Source: Coccinella septempunctata
Taxonomy: Eukaryota > Arthropoda > Insecta > Coleoptera > Coccinellidae
Direction of reading: 5' to 3'
DNA length: 64,000 bases
Assembly: GCF_907165205.1 (NCBI RefSeq)
Contig: NC_058198.1
Span: 15,229,001 to 15,293,000 of the forward strand
Positions 10,086 through 22,402 of the stretch are shown here, one piece after another (position 1 is the stretch's first letter; each line of letters opens with the position of its first letter). Below the pieces are notes generated by a model. The model had not been told where the DNA came from, did no database searches, and saw only the letters and a list, made by a program, of their open reading frames with translations. A program made the position numbers and the translations under genes.

Positions 10086-11381
10086 AAACTTCAAAATATG
10101 ACCAGATATACTAATTATCAGTAAAAATTAAGTAGGAGGATATCAAATAAGTGAGCCTTCGAATAAGAGCGATAAATAAACGAAATCAACTCAGATATAA
10201 GAAAACCAACAACTGTTGATTTGTTTGTCCACTTTTATATCAATGTGTATTATGTTCCTGAATTAATTTCGTTTGTTTTGAGTTATTTCATCCTCCCATT
10301 TATTGAGACATTGGTTCACTATAACCAGGATAATTTCCAATCCTGCTTTTTTTGTCATACAAGAACATTGTTTTAGGGAATCATCTACTATTTATATCCT
10401 ACAGATAATTGGAAAAATTTGCTCTTTTCAGTTTCACTAGTTATAATGGCGTCATAGATCTAACGCTACGCTACGCACCGTAATTTTTTATATTGTTTTC
10501 TCATTATTCCATATGCCAGCTTCAGTACTCTCGCGAATATTATTATTCCAGTTTCAACCTCAAGAAAAAGGCTACTGCAACCAAAATTTTTCGTTATTTT
10601 CTCTAATAAATTTCAGCAATCCATTTTAAGAAATTCATGACGGAAAAAAGTAACTTTTTTATTCGGTTTTTCGAAGTTTTCCATGAGCTATATGGATGTG
10701 TAGAGGATGTTTCATTAAAATGAATTAATTTCAAAGAAATTACCTGAGCCTGAAACAAAGAACAGTTTACATTGACGAATATAATAGACAGATAGAATAG
10801 AAGTCAACGTTCATACTTAATTATCGAAATCTCATTTCTCTTGACAAATACAAAGGGGATTTATCTGTAAAAAAAACCAGAACAATATCATGGAAACCAA
10901 AAAAGTGCCATAACTGATCTACGGGACTACTATTTCTTGATAAGCAAAAAAAACCCTATTCAAAACCATTGACGTATTGAAGTATACAGTAAAATATTTG
11001 TTACTTTGACTAGGTGACAGGTACAGAATAGCACAGGTACAGTATAACCAATACAATAAACCATCCCTCAACGTTTCCGCCCGCAACGGACCGATTTGGT
11101 CATAATTACTACCTGCGAAAACAAGGAATTGTATAGCATGAACTTTGAAGTATTTTGAAATAAGATATTTGATTGTGATGCATTTTTCGGAAATATTGCA
11201 ATTAATTATCGATTTATGTTCGAACCCCAGCATCTCAAAATAAAACTTTTTTCTATAAAACGGCCTTTTTAAAATCATTTTGAATATTTTCGATAGCCGG
11301 ATCAGCATAGAAATCATAAAATATCTAATCTAAACAGCAAATGAAGTTGGACGGCCAAAAACTTGCATAAGTTTGACTATG
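10086..11381. other. Noncoding tail of unit copy 1
   Basis: About 1.3 kb of AT-rich DNA with no gene I can support. Short direct repeats of CAGGTACAG occur near 11010-11045. The minus-strand frame at 10919-11317 is not kept open in the other copies and looks like chance. Confidence 0.6.
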
Positions 11382-11574
11382 TCTAATTTCGACATTATTT
11401 TGGCAATATTTTATTTTCACTTTACTGAATGTCACTAGCATTGGTTATTTTTTTTTTAATATCTTCTTTTCGTACTGGGCGTGAATATAATTTCCGATTT
11501 TCGTCTTAAATTTTGGAGATAGTGAGGCCTTACAAATGTTTTAGTGTGACTTTCGGACTAATATCAAGTTATTT

Positions 11575-14013
11575 ATTTTTTGGTGAGTTAGAGTTTGTAT
11601 TGGACGAAATTTTTGCTTATTATTCGGATGTGATCATGATGGGGGACATGAATAATTGCATGATTCAGAATTCTGCCCGTTCGAGAGCGATGAGGAACAT
11701 ATTGGAATCCTATAACCTAAAACTAGTGAATAACAGGCCCACGCATCACAGTGCTACCTGTGATACGTTACTCGACTTGTTTATAACGTCTATACCTAAC
11801 AGAGTGGTTGCCAGTGGACAACAGCATGCTTATCAATTTTCTCGTCATGACCTGGTGTTTGCTGGATTTAAACTCAAATGCCCTAAACCTAAGCCTCGAG
11901 TTATTAAATGTCGGAATTTAGGAGGTGTCGATCTGGCGAGGCTGGTTCAAACTGCGAGGGCTGCTGATTGGGAATCGGTTTATCAAGCTCCTACTTTGGA
12001 TGCAAAGGTGGCTATTTTTAATGAATTAATATTAAAAATCTACGACGAATTAGCGCCCCTGAAACTCATTAAGGTTAGACATTCTCCATGCCCCTGGTTA
12101 ACTGAAGAGATCAAGAATGCAATGAAGTGTCGTGACAGGTTGAAGGCCTTCTACATCGCGAATCCTACCGAAGTAAATAGGGAACACTATCGTACTGCGA
12201 GGAACACTTGCAATCGGATGTGCAGGAGTGCAAAGAGAGATTATCTCCACGGAATTCTTAATGGCGCACCACCAAGGAAGGTCTGGCAGACTTTGCGCTC
12301 AGTTGGGGTGGGCGAGAGGCACAGCCCACCTTGTGCAAATTTTGATCCCTCTCTGCTTGCCCGGCATTTTGCGAATTCTGGTACTAGGATTAATGAAAGT
12401 ATTAAGACAAATACATTGATGAAGTTAAGCTCATGTTCTCCACCAGGTAGTGTGTTCGATTTTGTGCCCATTAATGAAGACGATGTTAAGTCTGCTCTGG
12501 GAGAGGTTGGTTCAGGGTCGGTTGGTTCCGATGGTATTGGAGTGGGCCTTCTGAGGCTCATTGCGAATGAGATTCTTCCTGTGCTCTCACATATCTACAA
12601 TATTTCAATTCAAACTGGCATTTTTCCTAGTGCATGGAAATATGCTAAAATCATTCCCATACCTAAGTGCCAAAATCCCACGAGTCCAGGGGACTTTAGA
12701 CCCATTTCCATACTCCCTACTCTATCTAAAATTTTTGAAAAGATCATTAAAGGCCAAATTATTAACTATTTGAATAATAATAATCTTCATAATTGCTACC
12801 AGTCGGGGTTTCGCCAAAAACGCAGCACGACAACTGCCCTTACTAAAATAACTGATGATATCAGCGTGGCCATGGATAATAAACTACTCACTGTTTTAGT
12901 TCTCTTAGACTTTAGTAAGGCCTTCGACTCTCTCGACTTCGATATACTTTTGGCCAGGCTGCGTCTGCTGGGTTTTGCTGAGCATACCATAGCCTTCTTC
13001 TACTCTTATCTGAAGGATCGCGAAATATCCGTTGAGATAGATGGCAGCTCCTCTGATTGGGTGACTGTGTTTTCAGGTGTTCCGCAGGGGAGCGTGTTGG
13101 GTCCTCTTTTATTCTCTATTTACGTCTCCTCACGAACTGATTCCTTGGACATTAAATTTCACCTTTTCGCAGATGACCTACAAATATATATCCACACTTC
13201 CGTTGAAGATTTCTCGGCTAGTATCGAAAATTTAAACAGGAATCTCTTACGACTGTCTGTCGTCGCTGAGAGCTTAGGTCTGACTCTAAATACTACCAAA
13301 ACTAAGTCGATCATTATCGGTACTAAACGAAACTTGGGTTTGATCGACAAAGTAAATAATAAAATTGTCCTCAACGATGTTGTTGTTCCCTACTCCAATG
13401 AGGTTAGAAACCTTGGTATCTTATTGGACGAAACTCTATCCTGGAATAATCAGATTGCTTCTATCAGTTCAAGAGTCTTCTGTATCTTGCATCAACTCCG
13501 ACTTTTGAACAACTTCTTGCCCTTCGAAACCAGGAAAACATTATTCTTCTCTCTCGTACTTCCTATACTCGATTATGCTGACGTAGCCTAAATGGGTCTC
13601 ACAAACACACAGCTGATGAAACTGGAGCGGTTACAAAATGCAGGTGTACGATTTGTCTACAACTTAAGGAAATTTGATCATATAAGTCAATTCAGGCAAA
13701 ATATGGGATTGCTACCCATCAAACAACGTCGAATTTGGCATCTTCTTTTACTGGGGTTCAAGGTGTTGAGGTCCCGCGAGCCTGAATACCTGTATGATGG
13801 TCTTAGTCTTCTGGGAGATGGGGTCCGTCAGACAAGGGCACTTGACCTTGAGGATACCACTCCACTCGACTAATGTTTGCTCGAATAGCTTCACAGTTCT
13901 GTTTCCCCGGCTCTGGAATCGCCTCCCTCCGGATATCGTTCGGAAGGTAACTTACCTTTCATTTAGGTTTTTCCTCAGGAGATATTTAAGTGCTTCACCC
14001 ATCACACTTACTT
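11575..14013 (+). pseudogene. RT-coding frame of the 11575-14280 LINE
   Basis: The frame runs through 13588 and includes the end of the endonuclease and a full RT core: D-F-R-P-I-S-I-L-P, Q-S-G-F-R, L-L-D-F-S-K-A-F-D, G-V-P-Q-G-S-V-L-G-P-L and F-A-D-D-L. An in-frame TAA at 13589-13591 interrupts the protein, and the same frame continues to 13873. The last part, with L-W-N-R-L-P, is in another frame (to 14013). The first 20 or so residues of the nominal open frame come from the unit. The stop, the frameshift and the missing endonuclease N-terminus make it non-functional. Confidence 0.85.
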
Positions 14014-14280
14014 GATACCCATGTTTAATATGGTCCCTTTCTTCGGCGACGTGTATCCTTCTTCCTCCCATTCCCCTTTCTCCCTATTTTGGAGCAGGTT
14101 GAACTGAATTTAAGTTAGGTCAGGTATTCTTGTTTTTAGATATAAGTTTCTTTAATGGATTATTTCTGGTTGGCAGGAAGAAATTGCATGGCGATATGTC
14201 CACCTTTTGCACAATTCTATAAAAATGTATGAAACTTGTTTTAATGCAATAAAGAGTTCAATAATAATAATAATAATAAT
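11575..14280 (+). mobile_element. Jockey/CR1-group LINE, 5'-truncated, ending in TAA repeats
   Basis: Inserted into the unit between AAGTTATTT and CCGTATAATT, apparently duplicating ATTT. The 5' end lies inside the endonuclease and the 3' end is a TAA microsatellite after an AATAAA at about 14249. The same 5' junction occurs at position 2 and at 43198, so all three copies come from one insertion that was later duplicated. Confidence 0.88.
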
Positions 14281-14655
14281 TTCCGTATAATTCCCCATTT
14301 TGAAAAACGTTAGCAGAATATTCCGTATCCAGGAATACCTTGTCAATTTTGGGCATAGTAAGGATAAGCTGGATTATAATTCGACTTAAATAGAGGTTTT
14401 CATTTAAACAAATTTTTTTCGATGAAAGTACGAAACGAAAGAATTTTTTGGTGGATATGCTGTTAAAAATACATTATGACTTCGACAACAATTCCTGAAT
14501 GTTGCACCATTCTATCGTTAAAGCATACTGAAAGTTGGAAATCTTGGAAAATTCAATGTCATGTCACCAGAGTCACATGTTACTCGATGGGGAATCCATG
14601 CCGTTTTTTAAGAAACCAAGTTTTTATCTCTTATAATATGAGAATATTTCATTTT

Positions 14656-14656
<1 letters not shown>

Positions 14657-14697
<41 letters not shown>

Positions 14698-14746
14698 TTA
14701 TTTATTTATTTATTTATTTAATTATTTATTTATTTATTTATTCATT
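14657..14746. repeat. ATTT microsatellite of unit copy 2
   Basis: (ATTT)n with two AATT interruptions. It is roughly twice as long as the array at the same site of copy 1. Confidence 0.95.
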
Positions 14747-15442
14747 ATAATATACTAAAAACTTTTCGGTTTCCCGGTTAAGACCTTGAAAATGAAATTC
14801 ATGAAGTAGATAGTAGTGCTCCGTATAATTAGGGTGAAAACAAAAAATAACGATTCTTTACTTATATATACGAACCTACATGGAATTCTGCATATACATC
14901 AGAGTCGTTAAATCTATTCAGGGACATTCTTTCTATAGTTTTATTTCCTCAGGAAAAACGTGTATACCATCTACAACGTGAATGTAAATGATGAAAAAGA
15001 ATTCTCTAGAAATTATTAATTTTGAAATATTGTTTGGAGCAGCGAGATTTGAAACAAACTTAAGAATTGAAATACTAATGCGCTTCAATACTTGCTTATC
15101 CAGATAGTCATTATCTGTATCGATAACTTATACTTTTCAATTGTTGATATTTTATCATTTCATAATATCAGAAACGTTTGAAAAAATAAACAGTAATATA
15201 GTATATTCTTTCTGTAAGAAAAATACTCTGGACAATTATCATTTAAATTCTCATATGTTTCATAAACTCATAATTATATAAAACACTCTATAATTTTAGG
15301 TATTTTTAGTGTTAGGCTCAAGTATCACAAAATAACAAAACATTTTATATGTTCTTTTTAGGTATCATAAATAATGGATTGAACACTATAAGTAAAATAT
15401 CGCAGGAATTTGAACAGGTTGAAAAACAATCTCTTATGAATT

Positions 15443-15480
15443 CGCCAACGTTTCGGAACTATTTTGTTCCTTTCTCAAGG
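15443..15480 (-). other. Hammerhead-ribozyme-like motif, unit copy 2
   Basis: Minus strand: TTGAGAA core-like segment, GGAAC/GTTCC stem with an AAAATA loop, then GAAACGTTGGC. It matches the hammerhead order core-stem II-GAAA, but with U and A where C3 and G8 are expected; these could still pair. Stems I and III are not obvious. Confidence 0.35.
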
Positions 15481-15689
15481 CTCATCATACAACTAATAAA
15501 AGTAACACTTTAAAATTGGTCATAGGAAGTTAAGGATAAATCAACAAACAGTCCGACGTGTGACAGTTAAATTGAACGAATGTAATACATTGATTCCATA
15601 GAAATTTCAAGTCACAGCAATCTAATATCGAATCAGACGACGGAACGGGCAATTGGGTGGTGGGGTGCTAGGGAGGGATGGTAGAGGGG

Positions 15690-15727
15690 CTATATAACAG
15701 CGGAGTAGATGTACAAAGTATTCAGTT
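15690..15727 (+). promoter_or_regulatory. TATA box and initiator of the unit gene, copy 2
   Basis: TATATAA at 15691-15697 and TCAGTT at 15722-15727, with the same spacing as copy 1. Confidence 0.65.
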
Positions 15728-15731
15728 GTGA

Positions 15732-16241
15732 ATGTGCTTCGTGCTGCAAATATTGTGTTGTGGTTTACATTTTTTAACTTTGATACTATCGAATTTTATC
15801 GTTTCATACTTGAATATTTTTTTCATTGTGGAAGACGAGATGGACAGAAAGAAGATCTTGAGAATGGGATTGGAAAAATTGAAGTCTAAACAAATTGACT
15901 TGAGGAGAACAGTTCAAATCAGGAATTTTCTGAAGTCACATGTAGGAGAACGAAAAAGAGGAAAAGTTCCGCAGAAAAAATCCGACACTCACGCTGCAAG
16001 GAGAGAAGGTAATCAAGATGAACATAGCCAAAAAGTCGTGAAGAAAATAAATTCCGATGTTGGAGAAAAAAAGCAGTATGTGTCGAACGGAAATCTGAGA
16101 AAACGCTTGACGAGATCTTTCATTCTGAAGGAGATTCTGAATATGACATCTATTAGAAGAAAAGAAGATCCTAATATCAAACTTTTCAATGTGAATGACT
16201 ACATTGAGATTTTAAGGAAGAAGGAGAAACCTATAAAATGA
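15732..16241 (+). CDS. Small basic protein of the 3.9-kb unit, copy 2
   Basis: Open for 169 residues, with the likely start at Met37 (15840). It differs from the majority sequence by Leu for Phe at 161 and by silent changes (for example AGG for AGA near residue 90). It contains the six residues missing in copy 1. Downstream, the three-block repeat is present at about 16279-16745. Function unknown. Confidence 0.6.
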   Translation: MCFVLQILCCGLHFLTLILSNFIVSYLNIFFIVEDEMDRKKILRMGLEKLKSKQIDLRRTVQIRNFLKSHVGERKRGKVPQKKSDTHAARREGNQDEHSQKVVKKINSDVGEKKQYVSNGNLRKRLTRSFILKEILNMTSIRRKEDPNIKLFNVNDYIEILRKKEKPIK

Positions 16242-17080
16242 AACTTTTGTAGGATTTGTAACTCCAGCCCGCGCTCTATATTCAAAATGAAATATTAACT
16301 TCGAGAAAAATTGAAAATTGTTAGATGTAGAGAAAAGACAACAGTACTGTTTTAAGTACTATGCGTAAAAGACTGAACGCTCCTTGAACTGCGATCAAGA
16401 AATAGAAAATTCATAATATTGGAGTGCAAGTCTGATATTTGAATTTACAGCATATTCTTAATGAAACATTAATTTTGAAAACAAATAAAAATTGATAGGG
16501 GATCATAAAAGTTAACAGTTAGTACTGTTTCAAGTACTATGCAAAAAAAAATCCACTGAACGCTTCTTGACCTGCAATCAAGCAATAGGTTATGTATGAA
16601 TTCAGAGTGCAAGTCTGATATAATGAATCATTTATGATATAGAGTGTATTCTAAATGAAACATTAGGTTTGAAAAAAAATTAAAAATTGTTAGGTGTACT
16701 CAAAAGATAACGTTAGGTCCCGTTCCAAGTATGGTATAAAAAAAATTAAAAATTCAAAATATGACCAGATATACTAATTATCAGTAAAAATTAAGTAGGA
16801 GGATATCAAATAAGTGAGCCTTCGAATAAGGGCGATAAATAAACGAAATCAACTCAGATATATGAAAACCAACAACTGTTGATTTGTTTGTCCACTTTTA
16901 TATCAATGTGTATTATGTTCCTGAATTAATTTCGTTCGTTTTGAGTTATTTTATCCTCTCATTTATTGAGACATTGGTTCACTATAACCAGGATAATTTC
17001 CAATCCTGCTTTTTTTTGTCATTCAAGAACATTGTTTTAGGGATTCATCTACTATTTATAATAATAATAATAATATAATA

Positions 17081-17382
17081 TTCAGTTGGACGAAAATATT
17101 TATGAAGTCATGCAGAAGGCGGTACTGCTCGGAACGGCGAGAACTGTACGCAAGTACATGGGGAATGCAGAGGAACACCGTCTGCTCCGACAGGAAGTGC
17201 GGGTGGAGCAGGAATCCAACCTACAGCAGGAAGCCGAGGAGCGACCCGAACCCCACCACCACCACGAGCCCGAAAACCTGGAAAGGGCTCCAACAGAGCT
17301 TTATCCTTTTGATATCTCAGATATCTGGGATAAGTGAATTTTCCTCTGGAGAGGAGTGTGAAAGCCGCAAGGCTAAAGTCAT
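17081..17382 (+). mobile_element. R4/Dong-like LINE, 3' end only (copy A)
   Basis: Severely 5'-truncated and flanked by TAA repeats on both sides (17058-17076 and 17385-17396). It encodes only the C-terminal tail with the H-H-H-H-E-P-E-N-L-E-R segment. The normal stop in FDI-TGA is changed to TCA, so the frame reads six residues further. It ends with the family 3' terminus GGCTAAAGTCAT. Confidence 0.85.
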
Positions 17383-17396
17383 CACATAATAATAAT

Positions 17397-17818
17397 ACAG
17401 AGATCTCGTGGAACAAACCAGAAGACAGTGGAAGCTGAAAGATATAAAGACCATCCCTATTGTCATTTCATCTACAGGCCTGATACCGAAGAAATTACTA
17501 GAGAACTTGAGAAAACTTCAGTTGGACGAAAATATTTATAAAGTCATGCAGAAGGCGGTACTGCTCGGAACGGCGAGAACTGTACGCAAGTACATGGGGA
17601 ATGCAGAGGAACACCGTCTGCTCCGACAGGAAGTGCGGGTGGAGCAGGAATCCAACCTACAGCAGGGAGCCGAGGAGCGACCCGAACCCGACCACCACCA
17701 CGAGCCCGAAAACCTGGAAAGGGCTCCAACAGAGCTTAATCCTTTTGATATCTGAGATATCTGGGATAAGTGAATTTTCCTCTGGAGAGGAGTGTGAAAG
17801 CCGCAAGGCTAAAGTCAT
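17397..17818 (+). mobile_element. R4/Dong-like LINE, 3' end only (copy B)
   Basis: Directly behind copy A in the same orientation, separated by about 14 bases of ATAATAAT. It begins at the equivalent of 29557 in the long copy and ends GGCTAAAGTCAT. The stop is normal (frame 17408-17755). It is the second member of a head-to-tail array. Confidence 0.87.
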
Positions 17819-17919
17819 ATGTTTATTAATTCCAAGAAATTACACCAAATAAGATATAAAAATGGAATAAGTCAAAAAACATATTGAACAGGAATCAAAC
17901 AGACAAAATATTAACATAC

Positions 17920-19706
17920 CTATCTCCTACAGTACGAAATAAATTCAGATAAACTGTATGGCTCTGATTTCAAAATAAAACAATATAAAGATTTCTTAAA
18001 ATCCTCATCGCAAGTGATCATTCTAATAGTTTTTGGTAGAGCATTGTACATAGATATTGCCATACATTCAACAGTTCTCTCCCTTAGTATTGTCCTATGA
18101 ATAGGTACATTATAAGGAAACATTCTTCTGGTGTTATTAACATTTTTGTAATCCTCAAAATAATGAATTCGTTTTCTAAAAAAAAGTAAGAGCCTATATA
18201 CATATAATCCATAGACAGTGAGTATATTATTTTTTTCGAAATTTCTTATACATGATTCTCTATAACTCAAACGTAACATAGTACGCAATGCCCTTTTTTG
18301 AACAACGAAAATATTTTCCACATTTGATGAACTACCCCCAAAAATTATTCCATATGAAAGTATGGAATGAAAATTTGCAAAATAGACAAGTTTGAGCACA
18401 TCGAAATTCACTTGACCAATTAACATAAATAATGTGTAACATGCAGAGCTTAATCTGGTCTTAAGTTGTTCTGTATGAGGTCCCCACTTTAATTGACTGT
18501 CAAGAACTATACCCAAAAATTTCACATTATCTTCAACCACAACAGAGCTATCAAGAATATCCACAGTTTCAGGAAAATCTAATTTGGAATTATCACTATG
18601 AAAAATCATACATTTAGTCTTCTCAATGTTTAGGACAAGATTATAATTACATAACCAAGTTTTTACCGAGTTAACCACAATATTGCAAACATCAACAGCG
18701 TATGGAATACATGACGATCGGGTCAAAATATTTGTATCATCTGCAAATAATCTCATTGAGGTAGTATCCTGGGACGGCATTGTAGACTTAACTGAAAGAG
18801 CATGATTTGTTTCAATGCTTTTAGTCAAAACAGCTGGTGATTTTACTTTAGTCCGAGATGAGGGTATACTCTTCATCATCTTCTCAATTAGAGGTTCACA
18901 TTCACTTTTGATCGCCTTAGGTAGAGAATCAACATAAATTATGAACAATAAAGGACCAACAATACTACCCTGAGGGAGTCCTAAAATTGTTTCAATTTCA
19001 TCCGAGACAAAGGTTTCACCATCAGCCTCCAGAACTACCCGTTGTTTTCTGGACTTCAAATAGCTCTCTATGAGTTTGAGTTGACTATCTCTGATATCAC
19101 AATTATCGAGTACTTCCAAAAGCTTCCGATGATCAACACAGAAAGCCTTCGAAAGGTCCAAAAACAGTGCCATAGGAATTTGTCCTTGCTCCAGAGCAAG
19201 AACAATGTCATTTATGAGCTCAAAAATAGCGGTTTCAATATTTTTATTTTAACAAAACCATGTTGACATCCAGAAATAACATTGAATTTACGAAAACAAT
19301 TAGACATTTTATTGCTTAAAATCTTTTCAAAAACTTTAGAAAATGAAGAGAGGATGCTTATGGGCCTATAGTTGTTAAGGTCATCTTTGCTACCTTTTTT
19401 ATGTAGGGGTTTGACTATAGTAATCTTCAGATTATCCGGAAAAATACCCTCCGTGAAAGAACGATTGATTATAAAAGTTAATGGTTCAATGATAAAGTCT
19501 ATCGATGCTTTTATCACTTTCATCGGTATCTCATCATGGCCCCATGATGTATTGGTTTTCAAAGATTTCACAACTTGTACAATTTCGTCCTGCGTAATAT
19601 CAAACATGAAAGAAGAATTATCAAGTTTGCTCTGAGAATTAGGGATAATAGACATCATATTTCTTCGGAAATTGATGAATGGGGACCTGGAAAGTATCTT
19701 CATCAC
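17920..19706 (-). pseudogene. RT of the minus-strand LINE, broken
   Basis: The 19706-19212 frame carries the first RT motifs (K-P-L-H-K-K-G-S, N-N-Y-R-P-I-S-I-L). After a frameshift near 19240, the 19173-17920 frame carries L-F-L-D-L-S-K-A-F, G-L-P-Q-G-S-I-V-G-P-L-L and R-L-F-A-D-D-T-N. Between the PQG and ADD motifs there are about 45 more residues than usual, rich in Ser, Lys and Thr. The C-terminal part after the RT is complete to a stop at 17920. Frameshift and insertion make it inactive. Confidence 0.82.
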
Positions 19707-20088
19707 CTCCAGACTGAATATTTACGCTCCAATATGGAGGATTAGGCAATTTGACATCTTTCACATACCGAAGAGACAAACCAATAGCGCTATGAACTCT
19801 CCTGTTCATAGAATGCTCAGTCAATGTAACAGCTTTAAAGAAGTAATCGACCCATTTTTTCTCAGCACAATTTCTGTCAACTCAAGGCTAAAGAATTATT
19901 TCATCACATCTTACCATTGATCGCGGTATTCTGACTTTCGGCCCACATGGATGATGTATACTGTTGTTATGGTTTTTTTCTTTTTATATTGAATACGTAA
20001 TTTTAATTCTCCAGCATTTTTTTTTGCTTTTTCTAAGGTACTTCTATTTTTTTTTTTTAAATCTAAATTGTGACCATTTTTTGGGTAT

Positions 20089-21285
20089 TTAATTAACTGT
20101 ATGTGTCCTGATTAACAATAAACAATAAACAATAGATCTGGTTAAACCTTCAGTTAATTTAACTGGAATATTTGCAAAAAATGTATTGAACCGATTTGCC
20201 AGAGCTGAGTGGTCGCTTTGACCAAGAGATACCTCGTTATGAACTTTATTCTTGGTTAGAGAATTAATAATCCTCCACGAAGCTTTGGAATTATTTTCAG
20301 AATTCACAATGATCTCGTTGAAATATTCTCTCTTCGTTGTGGTCAAAAGAGAATCATATCTCCTTTTAGTGGACCTATAGACATCCCTGAATTCTGGTTT
20401 ACAGAATGATATAACATAAAGTTTGTCTAGGGTATCTTTCGGTTTTTTAATTTCGGGAGTTTGTCTAAAAATACCAGGAGAAACCAGTCGAATAGCAACT
20501 TTAGGAAAACACAGCTCAAAAATTTCCGAAAAACGTTGGTGGAAAACATTCCAAAGTTGACTAGGATCAAGTTTGCTGCCGTAAACACCATCCCATTCCA
20601 TCAGTGACAGTTCCCGTAAAAACCTCTCAATTGATTTGTCATTTATAATTCTTTTCTTTACAAATTTATTCTTCATTTTGTCACCGCAAATCAATGTGGA
20701 GATAAACTTCAATCCTGAATGATCTGAGATGTGGTACTCAACTACATTAGTATTACCGCTAAGGGAGGTGAACACATTGTCTATACAAGAGTCAGACACA
20801 GGACGTGTTGGCTTAAAATTTGTAATTCTGACATTGAAATTCTCCAACAAAGACAGAAATTCTCTAACATCAGAAGAAGAAGACAGAATATCTAGGTTAA
20901 AATCTCCTACCAGAATATAGTCAGATGTCTCCGACAAGCAACGCTCAAAAATTTCTCTTAGGCATTCGAGGAACTGTACAACATCGGCTAATGGCGGGGT
21001 ATTAGGCCTATAGATACAAATAATAAGCATTTTACAGTTTTCCATATACAAACTGGCAGCACAACATTCAATGACATTAGGAATACTTAGTGAATTATAA
21101 TCTTGCCTATCAGTACACTTCAGATCTTCCTTGCAGTAAATTGCAGTTCCACCATGTCTTCCTTTCAAACGGCAAAAACTTGAAACAAGCTTGTAACCCT
21201 CCAACATGCCGGCTTCGAGTTCATCTTTGGATTTCCAATGCTCAGTTATCGCCACTATGTCTGCACCCTCTTCCAGAGCCATCAA
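20089..21285 (-). pseudogene. Endonuclease domain of the minus-strand LINE
   Basis: An EEP-type endonuclease. Visible are A-I-T-E-H-W (catalytic Glu), H-G-G-T-A-I, I-C-I-Y-R-P-N-T, V-G-D-F-N-L-D and S-D-H-S-G-L (terminal Asp-His). It ends in an unrelated tail where the 400-base insertion begins, so it is cut off from the RT. It probably lacks a few N-terminal residues because the ATG is internal. Confidence 0.82.
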
Positions 21286-21371
21286 GTGCAGCTTATTGAG
21301 AGCAGTACCCAGAGACTGGACATTCTGAAGGAGAAGGCAGAAATGACGCTTTGCAGCACAATGCTCCGATA

Positions 21372-21599
21372 CTATGCCATCAATTGATTCTCTCTGGACT
21401 TCTGAAAAAATTGTTTATCAAAGGAAAATTCCCTCAAGACTATACCTTCCGGCCAAAAAGAATCGCTGAAGACCTCATCAAGAGCTTCCTTTGATGGGAG
21501 ACCAATACTAAAAGCAGAGTTTTGGCCAACTGTGTTTAGTTTCTTCACAATTATCTGATCACTTCCAGGTACACCCTCCAAAAAAGATTTTATATCCAT
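21372..21599 (-). pseudogene. ORF1 C-terminal fragment of the minus-strand LINE
   Basis: 75 residues upstream of the endonuclease on the same strand. There is no recognisable motif; position alone suggests the end of ORF1. The element is 5'-truncated at 21651. Confidence 0.4.
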
Positions 21600-22114
21600 T
21601 TCAGAAACTGATTTTCCCGCAATTCTCCCAACATAAATCCAGCGCCTCCGGATATCCTACAGATAATTGGAAAAATTTGCTCTTTTGAGTTTCACTAGTT
21701 ATTTTTGATTGAGATTTGAAACAAACTTGAGAATTGAAATACTAATGCGCTTCAATACTTGCTTATCCAGATAGTAATTATCTGTATCGATAACTTATAC
21801 TTTTCAATTGTTGATATTTTATCTTTTCATAATATCAGAAACGTTTGAAAAAATGAACAGTAATATATAATAGTATATTCTTTCTGTAAGAAAAATACTC
21901 TGGACAATTATCATTTAAATTCGCATATGTTTCATAAACTCATAATCATATTAAACACTCTATAATTTTAGGTATTTTTAGTGTTAGGCTCAAGTATCAC
22001 AAAATAACAAAATATTTTATATGTTCTTTTTAGGTATCATAAATAATTAATTGAACACAATAAGTAAAATATCGCAGGAAATTGGACAGGTTGAAAAACA
22101 ATCTCTTATGAATT

Positions 22115-22152
22115 CGCCAACGTTTCGGAACTATTTTGTTCCTTTCTCAAGG
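22115..22152 (-). other. Hammerhead-ribozyme-like motif, unit copy 3
   Basis: Same core, stem and GAAAC as copy 2. Confidence 0.35.
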
Positions 22153-22360
22153 CTCATCATACAACTAATAAAAGTAACACTTTAAAATTGGTCATAGGAA
22201 GATAAGGATAAATCAACAAACAGTCCGACGTGTGTCAGTTAAATTGAACGAATGTAATACGTTGATTCCAAAGAAATTTTAAGTCACAGCAATCTAATAT
22301 CGAATCAGACGACGGAACGGGCAATTGGGTGATGGGTGCTAGGGAGGGATGGTAGAGGGG

Positions 22361-22398
22361 CTATATAACAGCGGAGTAGATGTACAAAGTATTCAGTT
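22361..22398 (+). promoter_or_regulatory. TATA box and initiator of the unit gene, copy 3
   Basis: TATATAA at 22362-22368 and TCAGTT at 22393-22398. The G-rich block upstream has a small difference (GTGATGGGTG rather than GTGGTGGGGTG). Confidence 0.65.
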
Positions 22399-22402
22399 GT
22401 GA

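Larger units (their letters stand above)
7488..11381 (+). repeat. 3.9-kb tandem unit, copy 1
   Basis: The only plus-strand unit with no internal insertion up to its junction with copy 2. In order: an AT-rich start beginning TCTAATTTCGACATT, an ATTT microsatellite, about 700 bases of noncoding DNA, a hammerhead-like motif on the minus strand, a G-rich block, TATA and initiator, the small gene, three degenerate repeats behind it, and about 1.3 kb of noncoding DNA ending GACTATG before copy 2. The phase chosen for the unit is arbitrary. I see no terminal inverted repeats, transposase or RT belonging to the unit itself. Confidence 0.9.
17819..21651 (-). mobile_element. Jockey/CR1-group LINE on the minus strand
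   Basis: Together with Dong copies A and B, it fills the break in unit copy 2 between CTATTTATA (17060) and ATCCTACAG (21653). From right to left it has an ORF1 C-terminal fragment (21372-21599), an endonuclease, and an RT. About 400 bases at roughly 19710-20115 fit neither coding part and look like a later insertion. Confidence 0.8.
11382..21699 (+). repeat. 3.9-kb tandem unit, copy 2, split by two insertions
   Basis: Unit sequence runs 11382-11574, 14281-17060 and 21652-21699. A LINE interrupts it at 11575-14280 and a compound insertion at about 17061-21651. After 21699 the sequence jumps from CACTAGTTAT to a point before the hammerhead-like motif of copy 3. That removes the unit tail and the first part of the next unit. 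Confidence 0.88.

Noticed and set aside
10919..11317. Minus-strand frame of 132 residues in the unit tail, and its pieces at 24140-24638 and 60192-60690
   Set aside because: Broken differently by single-base changes in each unit, with no coding pattern.
17108..17416. Minus-strand frames of 61-102 residues rich in Pro, Gly and Ala (also at 17544, 29701 and 48935)
   Set aside because: Antisense of the Dong C-terminal coding tail, repeated wherever that tail occurs.
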